The notes beneath the pieces were generated by a model that saw nothing but the letters and a program-made list of their open reading frames with translations, was not told the DNA's origin and did not search any database. From Halomonas sp. HAL1 (GTDB lineage Bacteria; Pseudomonadota; Gammaproteobacteria; Pseudomonadales; Halomonadaceae): a DNA stretch of 64,000 nt. Location of the stretch: positions 1,984,001 through 2,048,000 of the forward strand of contig NZ_CP130610.1 in the NCBI RefSeq assembly GCF_030544485.1, read 5' to 3'. The position numbers were made by a program, and so were the translations under genes. Positions 1 to 8,205 of this stretch are shown piece after piece (position 1 is the stretch's first letter; each line of letters begins with the position of its first letter).

Positions 1-965
1 TTGACGTCTCACACATGGGCCAGATTAGTGTCTCCGGCAATAATGCTGCTGAAGCGCTGGAAACCTTGATACCCGCTGATTTAGTGGGGCTTGCAAAAGG
101 CGCTCAACGGTATGGGCTATTCACCAGCACTGAAGGCGGTATTATTGATGACCTGATGGTGGTCAACGCAGGCGATCATTTTTATCTCGTAGTGAACGCT
201 GCATGCAAAGATCAGGATTTAGCGCATTTGCGTTTAAATTTAGCTTCCACCCATGAGATTGAAACATTAGACCGTGGCTTGCTGGCGCTCCAAGGGCCCC
301 AGGCGCGAGATGTGATGCAGCGGTTGTGCCCTGAAGCGTGCGAGCTAGTGTTTATGCAGCATGGCCGCTTCACTATTGCGGGGCAGGAAGTGTGGGTGAG
401 CCGCAGTGGCTATACCGGTGAAGATGGCTTTGAAATTTCAGTCGCGGCTGATGCCTGCGAAGCCTTCGCCGAGCGGTTGCTGGCAGAGCCTGAAGTAGAG
501 GCTATTGGCTTGGGCGCACGGGATTCATTGCGTCTGGAAGCAGGGTTATGCCTCTACGGGCACGATATGGATATGCAAACGACGCCTGTTGAAGCCGGGC
601 TTATTTGGGCGATTGGTAAACCGCGTCGCCATGGCGGCGAACGTGCAGGCGGTTTTCCAGGCGCTGACGTTATCCTGCATCAAGTTGACGCCAAAGATCA
701 TACCCGCAAGCGCGTTGGACTGTTAGCCGACGGTCGTGCGCCTGTAAGAGAGGGGGCGACACTGGTAGACGAAGCGGGCAATGAGATTGGGGTGGTGACA
801 TCGGGCAGCTTTGGACCGAGCATCGGTAAACCGGTGGCGATGGGCTATGTGACCCGTGAGCTGGAGGCACCGCAAAGCACTGTGTACGCGGTAGTGCGTG
901 GTAAGCAGTTACCCATGGTGGTTACCCCTATGCCGTTTGTAAAACCTGGCTACTATCGCGGCTAA
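1..965 (+). CDS. gcvT: Aminomethyltransferase, glycine cleavage T protein (5' end cut off)
   Basis: GcvT transfers the aminomethyl carbon of glycine, carried on lipoyl-GcvH, to tetrahydrofolate and releases ammonia. The reading frame is open from base 1, and the bases before the first ATG (position 15) encode FDVSH. FDVSHMGQ is the family's conserved N-terminal motif, so the true start lies upstream and roughly 50 residues are missing. The rest looks intact: the folate-binding region, the SRSGYTGEDGFEI motif, and a C-terminal barrel domain with the usual MGYV and GKQLPM-like segments. No gcvH or gcvP follows. A terminator hairpin comes 30 bases after the stop, so gcvT is the last gene of its transcript here. 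Identity is secure. Confidence 0.95.
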   Translation, partial: DVSHMGQISVSGNNAAEALETLIPADLVGLAKGAQRYGLFTSTEGGIIDDLMVVNAGDHFYLVVNAACKDQDLAHLRLNLASTHEIETLDRGLLALQGPQARDVMQRLCPEACELVFMQHGRFTIAGQEVWVSRSGYTGEDGFEISVAADACEAFAERLLAEPEVEAIGLGARDSLRLEAGLCLYGHDMDMQTTPVEAGLIWAIGKPRRHGGERAGGFPGADVILHQVDAKDHTRKRVGLLADGRAPVREGATLVDEAGNEIGVVTSGSFGPSIGKPVAMGYVTRELEAPQSTVYAVVRGKQLPMVVTPMPFVKPGYYRG

Positions 966-994
966 CAAAACGGCAGACACTAGACTAAACCCCA

Positions 995-1028
995 CGGCCC
1001 CTGTTTAAGCAGGGGCCGCTTGGTTTTT
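995..1028 (+). terminator. Rho-independent terminator after gcvT
   Basis: A perfect 9-bp GC-rich stem (995-1003 with 1010-1018, loop TTTAAG) is followed by CTTGGTTTTT. It lies between gcvT and the convergent LysM/LytM gene and probably serves mainly gcvT. Confidence 0.8.
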
Positions 1029-1050
1029 AACCAGTGCTTTACGAAGAGCT

Positions 1051-2013
1051 TTAGCGCAGCACCTGCCTAGGATCGATGGGTTTACCACCCTGGCGCAGAT
1101 CAAAGAGGAGATCGTAGCGCTGGGTTGCATCACTTTGGCCTACTTCGCAAAGCGCATCACCCGCGCTCACCTGCTTACCCACCTCGACCAATATGCGGTC
1201 ACAAAGGGCGTATACGGTTTGAAGATTGTCGGCATGGTGCACAATCACTACTTCGCCGAGCTGGCGCATACCATCAGCAAAACGTACTTCACCGGCGGCG
1301 ACGGATTTTGCCTGGGCGCCCGCTTGTGTTGCCAGCAGCATTGGCTGGAGAGTGCCACGACTATCTGGGCCAAAGCGGCGAACCACACGATAATCATCCA
1401 ATGGCCAGGGCCAGCGTCTAGCTGAAGCGGGCAGCGCCTGATTGGGTGCACTACTGGGCGCGGCAGCGGGTCGGTTAGGGCTAGATGAGCCACTACTGCT
1501 AGCAGCGGTTCGAGGCGCAGAGCCGCCAAGCGGAACGCTAACGACTTGGCCTACTCGTAAGTTAGTGGGCGTGGCGCTAGGGTTGGCGCTCTGAATACGG
1601 CCGCTGGTGGTACCAAAATGGCGGGCGACACTCGTAAACGTATCGCCGGGGCGAATTTGGTAACGATAAGGACCCCCGGAGGGCGCGCGTTCTTGCTGAG
1701 TGGGGATCAATAACCGTTGGCCTACCTCTAGCCGTCGTGCATTCACGCCTGGGTTAAATCGTTGTAATCGTTCTAGCGGCACATTAGCGCGGGCCGCCAT
1801 TTGCCCGAGTGTGTCACCGCGCTGTACCTGCACCCAATTGCCACTAATCTGAGTAGCATTAGGGGCCGCCGCACGCTGAGATGACGATTGAGGCGCATTG
1901 GCACAGCCAACAAGCATTCCGGCTAATAGGCAGGTGCTTAACCAGCCAATCAGTCGTGATCGGTTTTGCCGTCCAACAGGCCATCTTTTTCCCGCCAGAG
2001 TGAATTGATCCAT
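1051..2013 (-). CDS. LysM-LytM lipoprotein, NlpD/EnvC-like with a degenerate peptidase domain
   Basis: This 320-residue protein has a lipoprotein signal with lipobox LVGC (Cys37). Two LysM peptidoglycan-binding repeats follow (about residues 60-104 and 117-160), then a Ser/Pro/Ala-rich linker and a C-terminal M23/LytM domain (about 220-315). The zinc ligands of active M23 peptidases are missing: the HxxxD region reads QPMLLAT, and the final HxH region reads YDLLFDLR where NlpD-type proteins have LHFEIR. Such domains in NlpD and EnvC activate cell-division amidases instead of cutting the wall themselves, so an amidase-activator role at the septum is inferred. The ATG at 2013 has AAGGAA 11 bases upstream and lies 64 bases inside the end of the upstream acyltransferase gene, which suggests co-transcription. 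NlpD proper usually sits beside rpoS; this copy does not. Confidence 0.85.
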   Translation of the reverse strand: MDQFTLAGKRWPVGRQNRSRLIGWLSTCLLAGMLVGCANAPQSSSQRAAAPNATQISGNWVQVQRGDTLGQMAARANVPLERLQRFNPGVNARRLEVGQRLLIPTQQERAPSGGPYRYQIRPGDTFTSVARHFGTTSGRIQSANPSATPTNLRVGQVVSVPLGGSAPRTAASSSGSSSPNRPAAAPSSAPNQALPASARRWPWPLDDYRVVRRFGPDSRGTLQPMLLATQAGAQAKSVAAGEVRFADGMRQLGEVVIVHHADNLQTVYALCDRILVEVGKQVSAGDALCEVGQSDATQRYDLLFDLRQGGKPIDPRQVLR

Positions 2014-2831
2014 GTGTGGAAACGTTCCTTATGCTGCTTTTCGTCGTGGTTATTAGGTGCGTACATCCACTGAGGAATATCTAGTTGCCGTGCGTGCAGC
2101 GTAATGGGCGCTTCATTACCGCACAAAAAACCCCAAAAAGTGGGGGACGGGTTGGTATAGCTAATCGTTACGTCCAGAATACCATCTAATTGACTGCCTA
2201 GCAGGCTAAGTACCTGGGCAACGCCACCTGCTTTGGGGCGCAACAAGTGACGATAAGGGCTTTGCTGGGCATCGCGCTTGGCGACGCTAAAACGCGTGCC
2301 TTCGACAAAATTAAAAATCGCAATCGGGGCATTACGTGCCTGTTGGCACATACGCTCGGTAGATGTACGGTCAATGGTGGCAAGTTTGGGGTTTTTAGCT
2401 ATTTGTTCACGGCTAAAGCGGCGCATGAAGGGAAATTCGAGTGCCCAAAAAGCCAAGCCCACGATGGGTATCCAGATTAATTGACGTTTGAGGAAAAACC
2501 GCGGCATCGGTATCCGGCGGTGTAACGCCATGAATAGCATAAAGATATCCGTCCAACTGCGGTGATTGGATATCACCAGCCACCATTGATGGGGGCTCAA
2601 CTGCTCGGGAACCGTGATCGATACGTCAGGCTTAAGCCAGCGCCGCATCCACCACAGATTAAAGCCAATCCAGTTGAGTGCCACGGCATTTAAACCCAGC
2701 AGCACCTTCTGTTTCAGTCGCTGCCCGGGAACAATGAGTTTGAGTAGCGTCAACAGAATCAGAGGTACGCCCCAGAATAGCGTGTTGAGGGTTAGCAGCA
2801 GAGCGCTGACAAGCCCTTTTAAAATAGGCAT
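1950..2831 (-). CDS. PlsC-like acyltransferase (YihG-type)
   Basis: A 293-residue membrane-associated lysophospholipid acyltransferase-family protein. The N-terminus is a hydrophobic segment. The HX4D catalytic motif is present as NHRSWTD, and the substrate-binding motif as FVEGTRF. Members move acyl groups to lysophosphatidic acid or related acceptors at the inner membrane. Length and the extra C-terminal region resemble E. coli YihG more than PlsC, so a secondary phospholipid remodelling role is more likely than the essential PlsC step. Its 3' end overlaps the downstream LysM/LytM lipoprotein gene, so the two probably form an operon. The exact acceptor cannot be read from sequence. Confidence 0.85.
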   Translation of the reverse strand: MPILKGLVSALLLTLNTLFWGVPLILLTLLKLIVPGQRLKQKVLLGLNAVALNWIGFNLWWMRRWLKPDVSITVPEQLSPHQWWLVISNHRSWTDIFMLFMALHRRIPMPRFFLKRQLIWIPIVGLAFWALEFPFMRRFSREQIAKNPKLATIDRTSTERMCQQARNAPIAIFNFVEGTRFSVAKRDAQQSPYRHLLRPKAGGVAQVLSLLGSQLDGILDVTISYTNPSPTFWGFLCGNEAPITLHARQLDIPQWMYAPNNHDEKQHKERFHTWINSLWREKDGLLDGKTDHD

Positions 2832-2949
2832 ACCACGTTTCCTTACCGTCAGACGAATAGCGTAATACTGAATGCTAAATGATCCTAGCCACGCTGCCCA
2901 GCAGAAACCCAGTTCGTCTCATCAACTGTCTCAACAACATAGTAGGGGG

Positions 2950-3846
2950 TTAGTCACCAGAGAGAGACGGTGCTTGGACCGTCTCAAGCAGTACAGTGCG
3001 AAGCGCATGGGCGGCAACGGAAAGCTCTTGATGCGTCAAAATACCCACTCGGCAAGAGATGGCTGGCGCTGTTAGCGGTATGCACCGGGCGCCCAGTTCA
3101 TGCATTTGTCGAATACACATAGAAGGCACCGCGCTCACCCCTAATCCGTCAGCAACCATTCTTCCGACGGTGGAGAGCTGGTGGCTTTCAAACGCCACCG
3201 GCAGTTCCATGTGTTGTTTCCGAAGCTCCTGTTCCAGTAAGCGGCGCACCATAGAAGGGCGCTGCAGCGTGATAAAGTCGTGATTGAGAAGGGTCGACCA
3301 AGCGAGCTGTGAGGCTTGATTTAGCGAGGAAGTCGGCGGTACCACAGCGACAAAATGATCTTCAAACAGGGGTGTAAACAGTAGGCTGCCCGCGCCTTCC
3401 GGTGAAAAAGCGATACCCATTTCCACCTGTCGAGAACGCACCATTTCAGTGACTTCTTCATTGATCACGTCGTGGACTGTGATATTGATTTTGGGATATT
3501 GCTGGCGAAACTTAACTAACGCTGCGGGTAATAAATTACAGGCGAAAGCAGGCATGGCGGCGACGCTTAACCTACCCAGCTGAAGCGTGAAGCGCTGGCG
3601 CAACCGCTCTTCGGTATTATCCCATTGGGCCAGCAAGTGTTTGGCCAGCGGTAGCAGCGACTCGCCTTCTGGAGTTAGCCTAACGCTCCGGGTGCTCCGG
3701 ATTAACAATTTGCCCCCCAACGACTCTTCTAACCCCTTGATCGCCAAGCTGAGCGCTGGCTGGGATAAATGCAACCGCTCACAGGCTTGGGTAAAGCTGA
3801 GCGTTTGGGCGACCGCGAGAAAGGCGCGCAGCTGTTTGACAGTCAT
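2950..3846 (-). CDS. LysR-family regulator, divergent from the CoA-transferase genes
   Basis: A 298-residue LysR-type transcription factor. The N-terminal winged helix-turn-helix spans about residues 1-60 (MTVKQLRAFLAV and LSQPALSLAIKGLEE are typical), followed by a periplasmic-binding-protein-like effector domain. It is transcribed away from the scoA/scoB pair across 165 bp. That is the standard geometry for a LysR regulator and its target, so control of the CoA-transferase operon is inferred. The intergenic region holds a 9-bp inverted repeat (ATTGATAAG/CTTATCAAT) that could be its operator. The effector is unknown; a ketone body or short-chain acyl-CoA would fit. Confidence 0.88.
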   Translation of the reverse strand: MTVKQLRAFLAVAQTLSFTQACERLHLSQPALSLAIKGLEESLGGKLLIRSTRSVRLTPEGESLLPLAKHLLAQWDNTEERLRQRFTLQLGRLSVAAMPAFACNLLPAALVKFRQQYPKINITVHDVINEEVTEMVRSRQVEMGIAFSPEGAGSLLFTPLFEDHFVAVVPPTSSLNQASQLAWSTLLNHDFITLQRPSMVRRLLEQELRKQHMELPVAFESHQLSTVGRMVADGLGVSAVPSMCIRQMHELGARCIPLTAPAISCRVGILTHQELSVAAHALRTVLLETVQAPSLSGD

Positions 3847-3875
3847 AAAGTGCCTTTTATAAGTTTTACCAATAA

Positions 3876-3972
3876 ATTGATAAGAAAAACAAACTTAACA
3901 AATATATCATCTGGCACAACACTGGCACTATCGTAAGGGGCGGTCTATGTATTATTGACAGCTCTTATCAAT
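3876..3972. promoter_or_regulatory. Inverted repeat and promoter elements between LysR gene and scoA
   Basis: ATTGATAAG at 3876-3884 and its exact reverse complement CTTATCAAT at 3964-3972 flank the intergenic region. A perfect -35 hexamer TTGACA (3955-3960) overlaps the second copy and points towards scoA; the -10 is weak, within AT-rich sequence at about 3979-3989. The second copy also pairs locally with ATTGA at 3954-3958 (9-base spacer). A repressor or activator bound here would sit on the scoA promoter. The repeat is seen; the binding protein is inferred. Confidence 0.5.
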
Positions 3973-4011
3973 GACCACTCATATTTAATGACAACAACGT
4001 GAGGCACAACA

Positions 4012-4710
4012 ATGGCAGGATTCGATAAGCGAGTATCTTCCTACGAAGAAGCGATGGAAGGCATCGAGAGCGGTATGACCGTCATTGCTGGCGGCTTTGG
4101 CCTATGTGGCATTCCCGAAAACCTGATCGCTGAAATCAAGCGGCGCGGCGTTAAAGACCTCACCGTGGTTTCAAATAACTGTGGTGTGGATGGTTTTGGC
4201 TTGGGGATACTGCTTGAAGATCGTCAAATCAGTAAAATTCTGGCCTCTTACGTCGGTGAAAACGCGTTATTTGAGAAGCAAATGCTGAACGATGAAATTG
4301 AGGTGGTGTTGACGCCTCAAGGCACGTTGGCGGAAAAAATGCGCGCAGGTGGCGCGGGTATCCCTGCTTTTTACACTGCCACCGGCTACGGCACGCCAAT
4401 TGGCGAAGGCAAGGAAGTACGTGTCTTCAATGACCGGCACTATATTTTAGAAGAAGCCATTATTGGTGACTTTGCTATTGTGAAAGGCTGGAAAGCGGAT
4501 CGCTATGGCAATGTAATGTATCGCCATACAGCACAAAATTTTAACCCCATGGCCGCCACCGCGGGGAAAATCACCGTGGTAGAAGTTGAAGAAATTGTGG
4601 AGCCGGGTGAGCTTGAGCCTAGCCAGATCCATACGCCAGGCATTTATGTGGATCGGATTATTCAAGGCACGTTTGAAAAGCGCATTGAAAAACGCACGGT
4701 GCGTAGTTAA
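4012..4710 (+). CDS. scoA: 3-oxoacid CoA-transferase subunit A
   Basis: The 232-residue alpha subunit of succinyl-CoA:3-ketoacid (SCOT-type) CoA-transferase, which moves CoA between succinyl-CoA and acetoacetate. The [13 protein letters not shown] segment near residue 28 is the family signature of the CoA-binding A subunit, and the length is normal. GAGG lies 8 bases before the ATG. It is followed after 78 bases by the B subunit in the same direction. With the 3-hydroxybutyrate dehydrogenase at 7.4 kb, the pair would take 3-hydroxybutyrate through acetoacetate to acetoacetyl-CoA, as needed to use PHB or external ketone bodies. Acetate-type CoA-transferases are similar, so the acceptor is not proved. 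Confidence 0.92.
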   Translation: MAGFDKRVSSYEEAMEGIESGMTVIAGGFGLCGIPENLIAEIKRRGVKDLTVVSNNCGVDGFGLGILLEDRQISKILASYVGENALFEKQMLNDEIEVVLTPQGTLAEKMRAGGAGIPAFYTATGYGTPIGEGKEVRVFNDRHYILEEAIIGDFAIVKGWKADRYGNVMYRHTAQNFNPMAATAGKITVVEVEEIVEPGELEPSQIHTPGIYVDRIIQGTFEKRIEKRTVRS

Positions 4711-4788
4711 GTCACCGCTTTTTCAAAGACTTAAATTTCAAGTGTCTCACTCGCTTCCCATTTAATGATTCAACAAGAGGTAGTCACC

Positions 4789-5451
4789 ATGGCTTTAACA
4801 CGAGAACAGATGGCACAGCGTGTCGCTCGCGAACTTCAAGATGGCTTTTACGTCAATTTGGGCATTGGTATTCCCACCCTGGTTGCGAATTACATTCCAG
4901 ACGGCATTGATGTCATGCTGCAATCCGAAAACGGACTGCTGGGGATGGGCCGTTACCCCACCGAAGAAGAGCTTGATGCGGATATGATCAATGCGGGTAA
5001 AGAGACCGTGACGGCGCGCCCGGGAGCGGCGATTTTCTCTTCAGCTGAGTCCTTTGCCATGATTCGTGGTGGGCATGTGGATTTGACCGTACTGGGCGCC
5101 TTTGAGGTTGATCAACAAGGCAATATCGCCTCGTGGATGATCCCCGGCAAGCTTATCAAAGGCATGGGCGGCGCCATGGACCTGGTGGCTGGCGCTGACA
5201 ATATTATTTGCACCATGACGCATGCCTCCAAGCATGGGGAATCCAAACTGCTGGAAAAATGCGAGCTGCCGCTGACGGGGGCTGGTTGTATTAACCGCGT
5301 TTTGACCGATCTCGCTTATCTGGAAATCAAAGACGGTGCATTTATCCTCAAAGAGCGTGCGCCCGGCGTTAGCGTTGAAGAAATTGTTGAAAAAACAGCG
5401 GGCAAGCTAATCGTGCCAGACCACGTGCCTGAAATGACCTTTGACGCTTAA
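4789..5451 (+). CDS. scoB: 3-oxoacid CoA-transferase subunit B
   Basis: The 220-residue beta subunit carries the catalytic glutamate in QSENGLLGMG, the SENG motif of class I CoA-transferases, where the covalent CoA thioester forms. An earlier in-frame ATG exists at 4765, but the purine-rich AAGAGG at 4773-4778 is spaced correctly for the ATG at 4789 (MALTREQ), which is also where family members begin. It forms a heteromer with the subunit encoded just upstream. A long hairpin follows the stop. Confidence 0.92.
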   Translation: MALTREQMAQRVARELQDGFYVNLGIGIPTLVANYIPDGIDVMLQSENGLLGMGRYPTEEELDADMINAGKETVTARPGAAIFSSAESFAMIRGGHVDLTVLGAFEVDQQGNIASWMIPGKLIKGMGGAMDLVAGADNIICTMTHASKHGESKLLEKCELPLTGAGCINRVLTDLAYLEIKDGAFILKERAPGVSVEEIVEKTAGKLIVPDHVPEMTFDA

Positions 5452-5501
5452 TAAGGCACCACGTCAACCTTAAGCCGAATAGCATTAGAGAGAGTGGAAT
5501 A

Positions 5502-5535
5502 GTGAGACTCTAACTGAAAAGAGTTAGCGTCTCAC
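5502..5535. terminator. Hairpin between convergent scoB and DUF1338-like gene
   Basis: A 14-base inverted repeat (5502-5515 with 5522-5535, one mismatch) surrounds the loop GAAAAG. There is no clear T-tract. Its place between two convergent genes, overlapping the stop of the minus-strand gene, suggests a shared terminator or mRNA-stabilising end. Confidence 0.5.
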
Positions 5536-6299
5536 GCCATTTCACAGCGTGTGTGATGGGGCAGAAGTACGTCGGCTAGGCGCTCATGACTATGCTCTAC
5601 ATGTTTTTGGACAAGCGCCAGCCCTCCTAAGCAGAGGCGATGCTCATCGCCATCGGCGAATACTGCTTTCTGCGGTGTCGTTGGGTAAAAACGATGGTCG
5701 AGCAGTGATGATACCGTAAAAACACCGTTCTGCTGCTCTTGAAGGCTCAGCATACCTACCTCTTTGATACGTTGATCCAAAACGGCTAACGGTTCGCCAA
5801 GCTGACCACAATCAAAGCCCGCGTGGTGCAAGCGGGGTCCCATCACTGCAAGCCATGCGGCAAGTGGGTGGGCCTGCTGCAACTGCTGATAAAGCGCCCA
5901 AGAGGGCATTGGCCAGGGTCTACCGCGACAGAGTAAATTATGCCCTTTGCAATCCTGGGGATGCGATTGACGCACCAGTCCTTCAATCGCTTCTCGCGGC
6001 GCTTTAGAAAGGGTGCCTATTTGCAATTCGGCAAGCACCAGCCAGCTACAGCCATCGCTGGGGGCTAGTAAGTGCACGAGTAGGCCTTTGTCCGCCATGG
6101 CGTAGTGACTAATAGCGCGGTAGCCCATATGGGCTAAATTGCTGCTAAGCGCGGTAGCCGAAAAAGGACCGTAGTTGAGTGTGACTAACGTTAAATATTC
6201 GGCTGCGGCCGAGAGTGGCCACAGCCTTAATGCCCCAATATCGGGGTGCGTATGTACGTAGTCTAGCCACAGCTGCTGAACAAACTCCTGACGCTGCAT
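5532..6299 (-). CDS. DUF1338/HglS-like protein apparently lacking the metal ligands
   Basis: A 255-residue protein starting at the ATG at 6299, which has AAGGAG 6 bases upstream; the longer upstream frame has no such site. The N-terminal EFVQQLWLDY, the GYRAISHY segment (about 60-66), the AAWLAVMGPRLHH stretch (about 147-159) and VFADGDEH fit the DUF1338 family, which includes the iron-dependent 2-oxoadipate dioxygenase/decarboxylase HglS of lysine catabolism. Compared with family motifs from memory, the metal histidine of the DHIALRTF region appears as Tyr (EYLTLVTL, about residue 35), and that of SINHL as Gln (DCGQL, about 166). The third ligand, a Glu, also seems lost. It may be a non-catalytic paralogue or have another activity. 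The alignment is by eye and the family call moderate. Confidence 0.6.
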   Translation of the reverse strand: MQRQEFVQQLWLDYVHTHPDIGALRLWPLSAAAEYLTLVTLNYGPFSATALSSNLAHMGYRAISHYAMADKGLLVHLLAPSDGCSWLVLAELQIGTLSKAPREAIEGLVRQSHPQDCKGHNLLCRGRPWPMPSWALYQQLQQAHPLAAWLAVMGPRLHHAGFDCGQLGEPLAVLDQRIKEVGMLSLQEQQNGVFTVSSLLDHRFYPTTPQKAVFADGDEHRLCLGGLALVQKHVEHSHERLADVLLPHHTRCEMA

Positions 6300-6438
6300 G
6301 GTGAACTCCTTGCCCAAAAGTGGCACACCTCGCGTGGGCCATGAGTAACTGCACAGTATAGGCAAGCAAGGCAGGTAAGGGTTCAACGGGTATTAACGAG
6401 CGTTTTAACGGCAGCGCAGTGCCAATCGCCAATTACTA

Positions 6439-6702
6439 TTAAACGGCGAGGAGCTGTTTGTCGCGGACAAACTGATCAAACTCGGTAAAGCCACCGACAT
6501 GGGTTTGATCAACAAATACTTGCGGTACGGTGTGAATGGGTTTGCCAGCGGTCTTGGCGATATCTTCCTTAGTAACGCCTTCAGAAGGCATATCGACATA
6601 GCGGTACCCTTCAATTTTCCCAGCTTTTTCCAAGTGTTCCGCAAGGTGTTTAGCACGTACACAGAAGGGGCAGGACATCCGACCAAAAATAACCACAAAC
6701 AT
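6439..6702 (-). CDS. grxA: Glutaredoxin, GrxA type
   Basis: An 87-residue classical dithiol glutaredoxin. The active site is CPFC at residues 11-14 (CPYC in E. coli), followed by VRAKHLAE; the TVPQVFVD cis-proline motif and the VGGFTEFD glutathione-binding segment are present. It reduces protein disulfides and ribonucleotide reductase in the cytoplasm using glutathione, which is kept reduced by glutathione reductase (encoded at 55.3 kb). The KEDIAKTAGKP segment matches the GrxA subgroup better than GrxC. It appears to be transcribed alone. Confidence 0.92.
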   Translation of the reverse strand: MFVVIFGRMSCPFCVRAKHLAEHLEKAGKIEGYRYVDMPSEGVTKEDIAKTAGKPIHTVPQVFVDQTHVGGFTEFDQFVRDKQLLAV

Positions 6703-6881
6703 AGGTGGCGCTCCTTTACGATAAGCAGAATAAGTTACAAAGTGGAACGTAACCGAGTGAAAAGTCTTTGCGGCACGATAAATCTGCGCCCATTGTGGCT
6801 TAGCAGCGCTTATTTCGCCAATAGCAGCTCGCTACATTGCCCATTAATGCCTGTTATCACCTGGAAAAAATTCACACGTTT

Positions 6882-7295
6882 ATGTATATGCTAACTGCTG
6901 ACGAATACGCCCTTCTTGCTAAACTGGCGAAGGCCTATCGAGATGTGCATTTACCTTCCATGAAACAACAGGAGGGATGGAACCCGCGTTTAGGGTTTGA
7001 TGCGCTATGCTTTCAGCATCATGGTGCAGGAAATATGGTGGGCGCGTTGATTACACCCTGTGAACTTTGGCTGGTTGTGGTGCCTGATCAATCCCGTCTC
7101 ACGAAAGCCTTGGCAAATACGCTGAAGCTTACCTTACCTTCAGGTGCCTATCAGCTGTCTCTTGAGCGGCTACCAGGTTCATATGGGCTCTATAAGCGCG
7201 CAATCTTGCGCAATCTAGAAGAGCTCGAGAATATGCAGGAGGCTGCTAGGTTGGCGCAGCAAATGATGGCGCGTTTAATGCAACCTGCCGATTAG
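6882..7295 (+). CDS. HybE-like [NiFe]-hydrogenase assembly chaperone family protein (orphan)
   Basis: A protein of about 137 residues with the HybE/HyaE-type signature: VGALITPCELWLVVVP near residues 50-66, then KLTLPSGAYQLSLERL, and a helical C-terminus with EAARLAQQMM. In hydrogenase operons HybE chaperones the Tat-exported [NiFe] small subunit. No hydrogenase gene occurs anywhere in this window, so the role here is unknown. Starts are possible at 6837, 6882 or 6888. None has a strong ribosome-binding site; 6882 or 6888 avoids a non-conserved leader. It is followed after 67 bases by the 3-hydroxybutyrate dehydrogenase gene. Confidence 0.7.
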   Translation: MYMLTADEYALLAKLAKAYRDVHLPSMKQQEGWNPRLGFDALCFQHHGAGNMVGALITPCELWLVVVPDQSRLTKALANTLKLTLPSGAYQLSLERLPGSYGLYKRAILRNLEELENMQEAARLAQQMMARLMQPAD

Positions 7296-7362
7296 CCTGA
7301 CGCTTAACCACGTACCGCTATACTGAAGACACCTTCTGACCACTTATGCCAAGGAAATGCCT

Positions 7363-8136
7363 ATGACTTCTTCATCCGTTTCAACGCCGCGTGTAGCGCT
7401 GGTCACCGGTACTAGCAGTGGTATCGGTGCTGCGGTTGTTAAGCACTTTTGCGAGCTAGGCCATCAAGTGCTTGCTGTCGACTTTAACCCGGCGGGAAAA
7501 GCGATTGCTGAACAGGCTGGCGCTGCCTTTTTTGAAGCTGACCTGACCGACCCAGATGCCTGCCGTGCGGCGGTAGCCGATGCGGTTAAGCGTTTTGGCG
7601 GGGTTGATATATTGGTCAATAACGCCGGTATCCAGCATGTTGCGTCGATCGAGACATTTCCCGAGGAAAAATGGCGGCAGATTATGGATCTGATGCTGAC
7701 CGCTCCCTTTCTGCTCACGCAAGCGGCCTGGCCGCACATGCGCGAAAAAGGCTGGGGGCGCATCGTTAACGTGGCTTCAATACATGCCCAAGTGGCCTCG
7801 CCAGGTAAAGCAGCTTACATCAGCGCCAAGCACGGAATGATTGGCCTGACCAAAACTGCAGCGTTGGAAGGAGGGGAGCAAGGGATTACTGCTAACGCTG
7901 TTTGCCCCGCCTATGTGAAAACACCACTGGTGGATAATCAGATCGCCGACCAAGCTAAATTGCACGGGATGGATGAGCAGGAAGTAATTGAGAAAGTCAT
8001 GCTCAAACAGGCGGCGATCAAACGCCTGATCGAGCCTGAGGAAGTGGCGCAATTAGTCGCCTACCTGGCGTCCGATGCCGCCGGTGCGGTGACCGGATCA
8101 AGCTTTAATATAGACCTTGGCTGGACGGCGCATTAA
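7363..8136 (+). CDS. bdhA: 3-hydroxybutyrate dehydrogenase (SDR)
   Basis: A 257-residue short-chain dehydrogenase that interconverts D-3-hydroxybutyrate and acetoacetate with NAD. The cofactor motif TGTSSGIG, the NNAG motif and the catalytic Ser/Tyr/Lys (NVASIHA; YISAKHG) are visible. The IQHVASIETFPEEKW, LTKTAALEG and NAVCPAYVKTPLV segments are characteristic of 3-hydroxybutyrate dehydrogenases. AAGGA at 7351-7355 is 7 bases before the ATG at 7363 and only one base before the ATG at 7357, so 7363 is preferred. It works with the CoA-transferase at 4.0-5.5 kb, although HybE-like and glutaredoxin genes lie between. Confidence 0.9.
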   Translation: MTSSSVSTPRVALVTGTSSGIGAAVVKHFCELGHQVLAVDFNPAGKAIAEQAGAAFFEADLTDPDACRAAVADAVKRFGGVDILVNNAGIQHVASIETFPEEKWRQIMDLMLTAPFLLTQAAWPHMREKGWGRIVNVASIHAQVASPGKAAYISAKHGMIGLTKTAALEGGEQGITANAVCPAYVKTPLVDNQIADQAKLHGMDEQEVIEKVMLKQAAIKRLIEPEEVAQLVAYLASDAAGAVTGSSFNIDLGWTAH

Positions 8137-8142
8137 ACGTTC

Positions 8143-8178
8143 AGGCCCCCGCCATAAACGTTTTAGTAGGGTGGGGGC
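8143..8178. terminator. GC-rich hairpin between bdhA and the response regulator gene
   Basis: GCCCCCGCC (8145-8153) pairs with GGTGGGGGC (8170-8178) apart from one G-T pair, across a 16-base loop. It lies between convergent genes and may act in both directions. The T-runs are short, so efficiency is uncertain. Confidence 0.5.
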
Positions 8179-8205
8179 TTGGACAGCGAGCAACTAATCA
8201 ACAAT

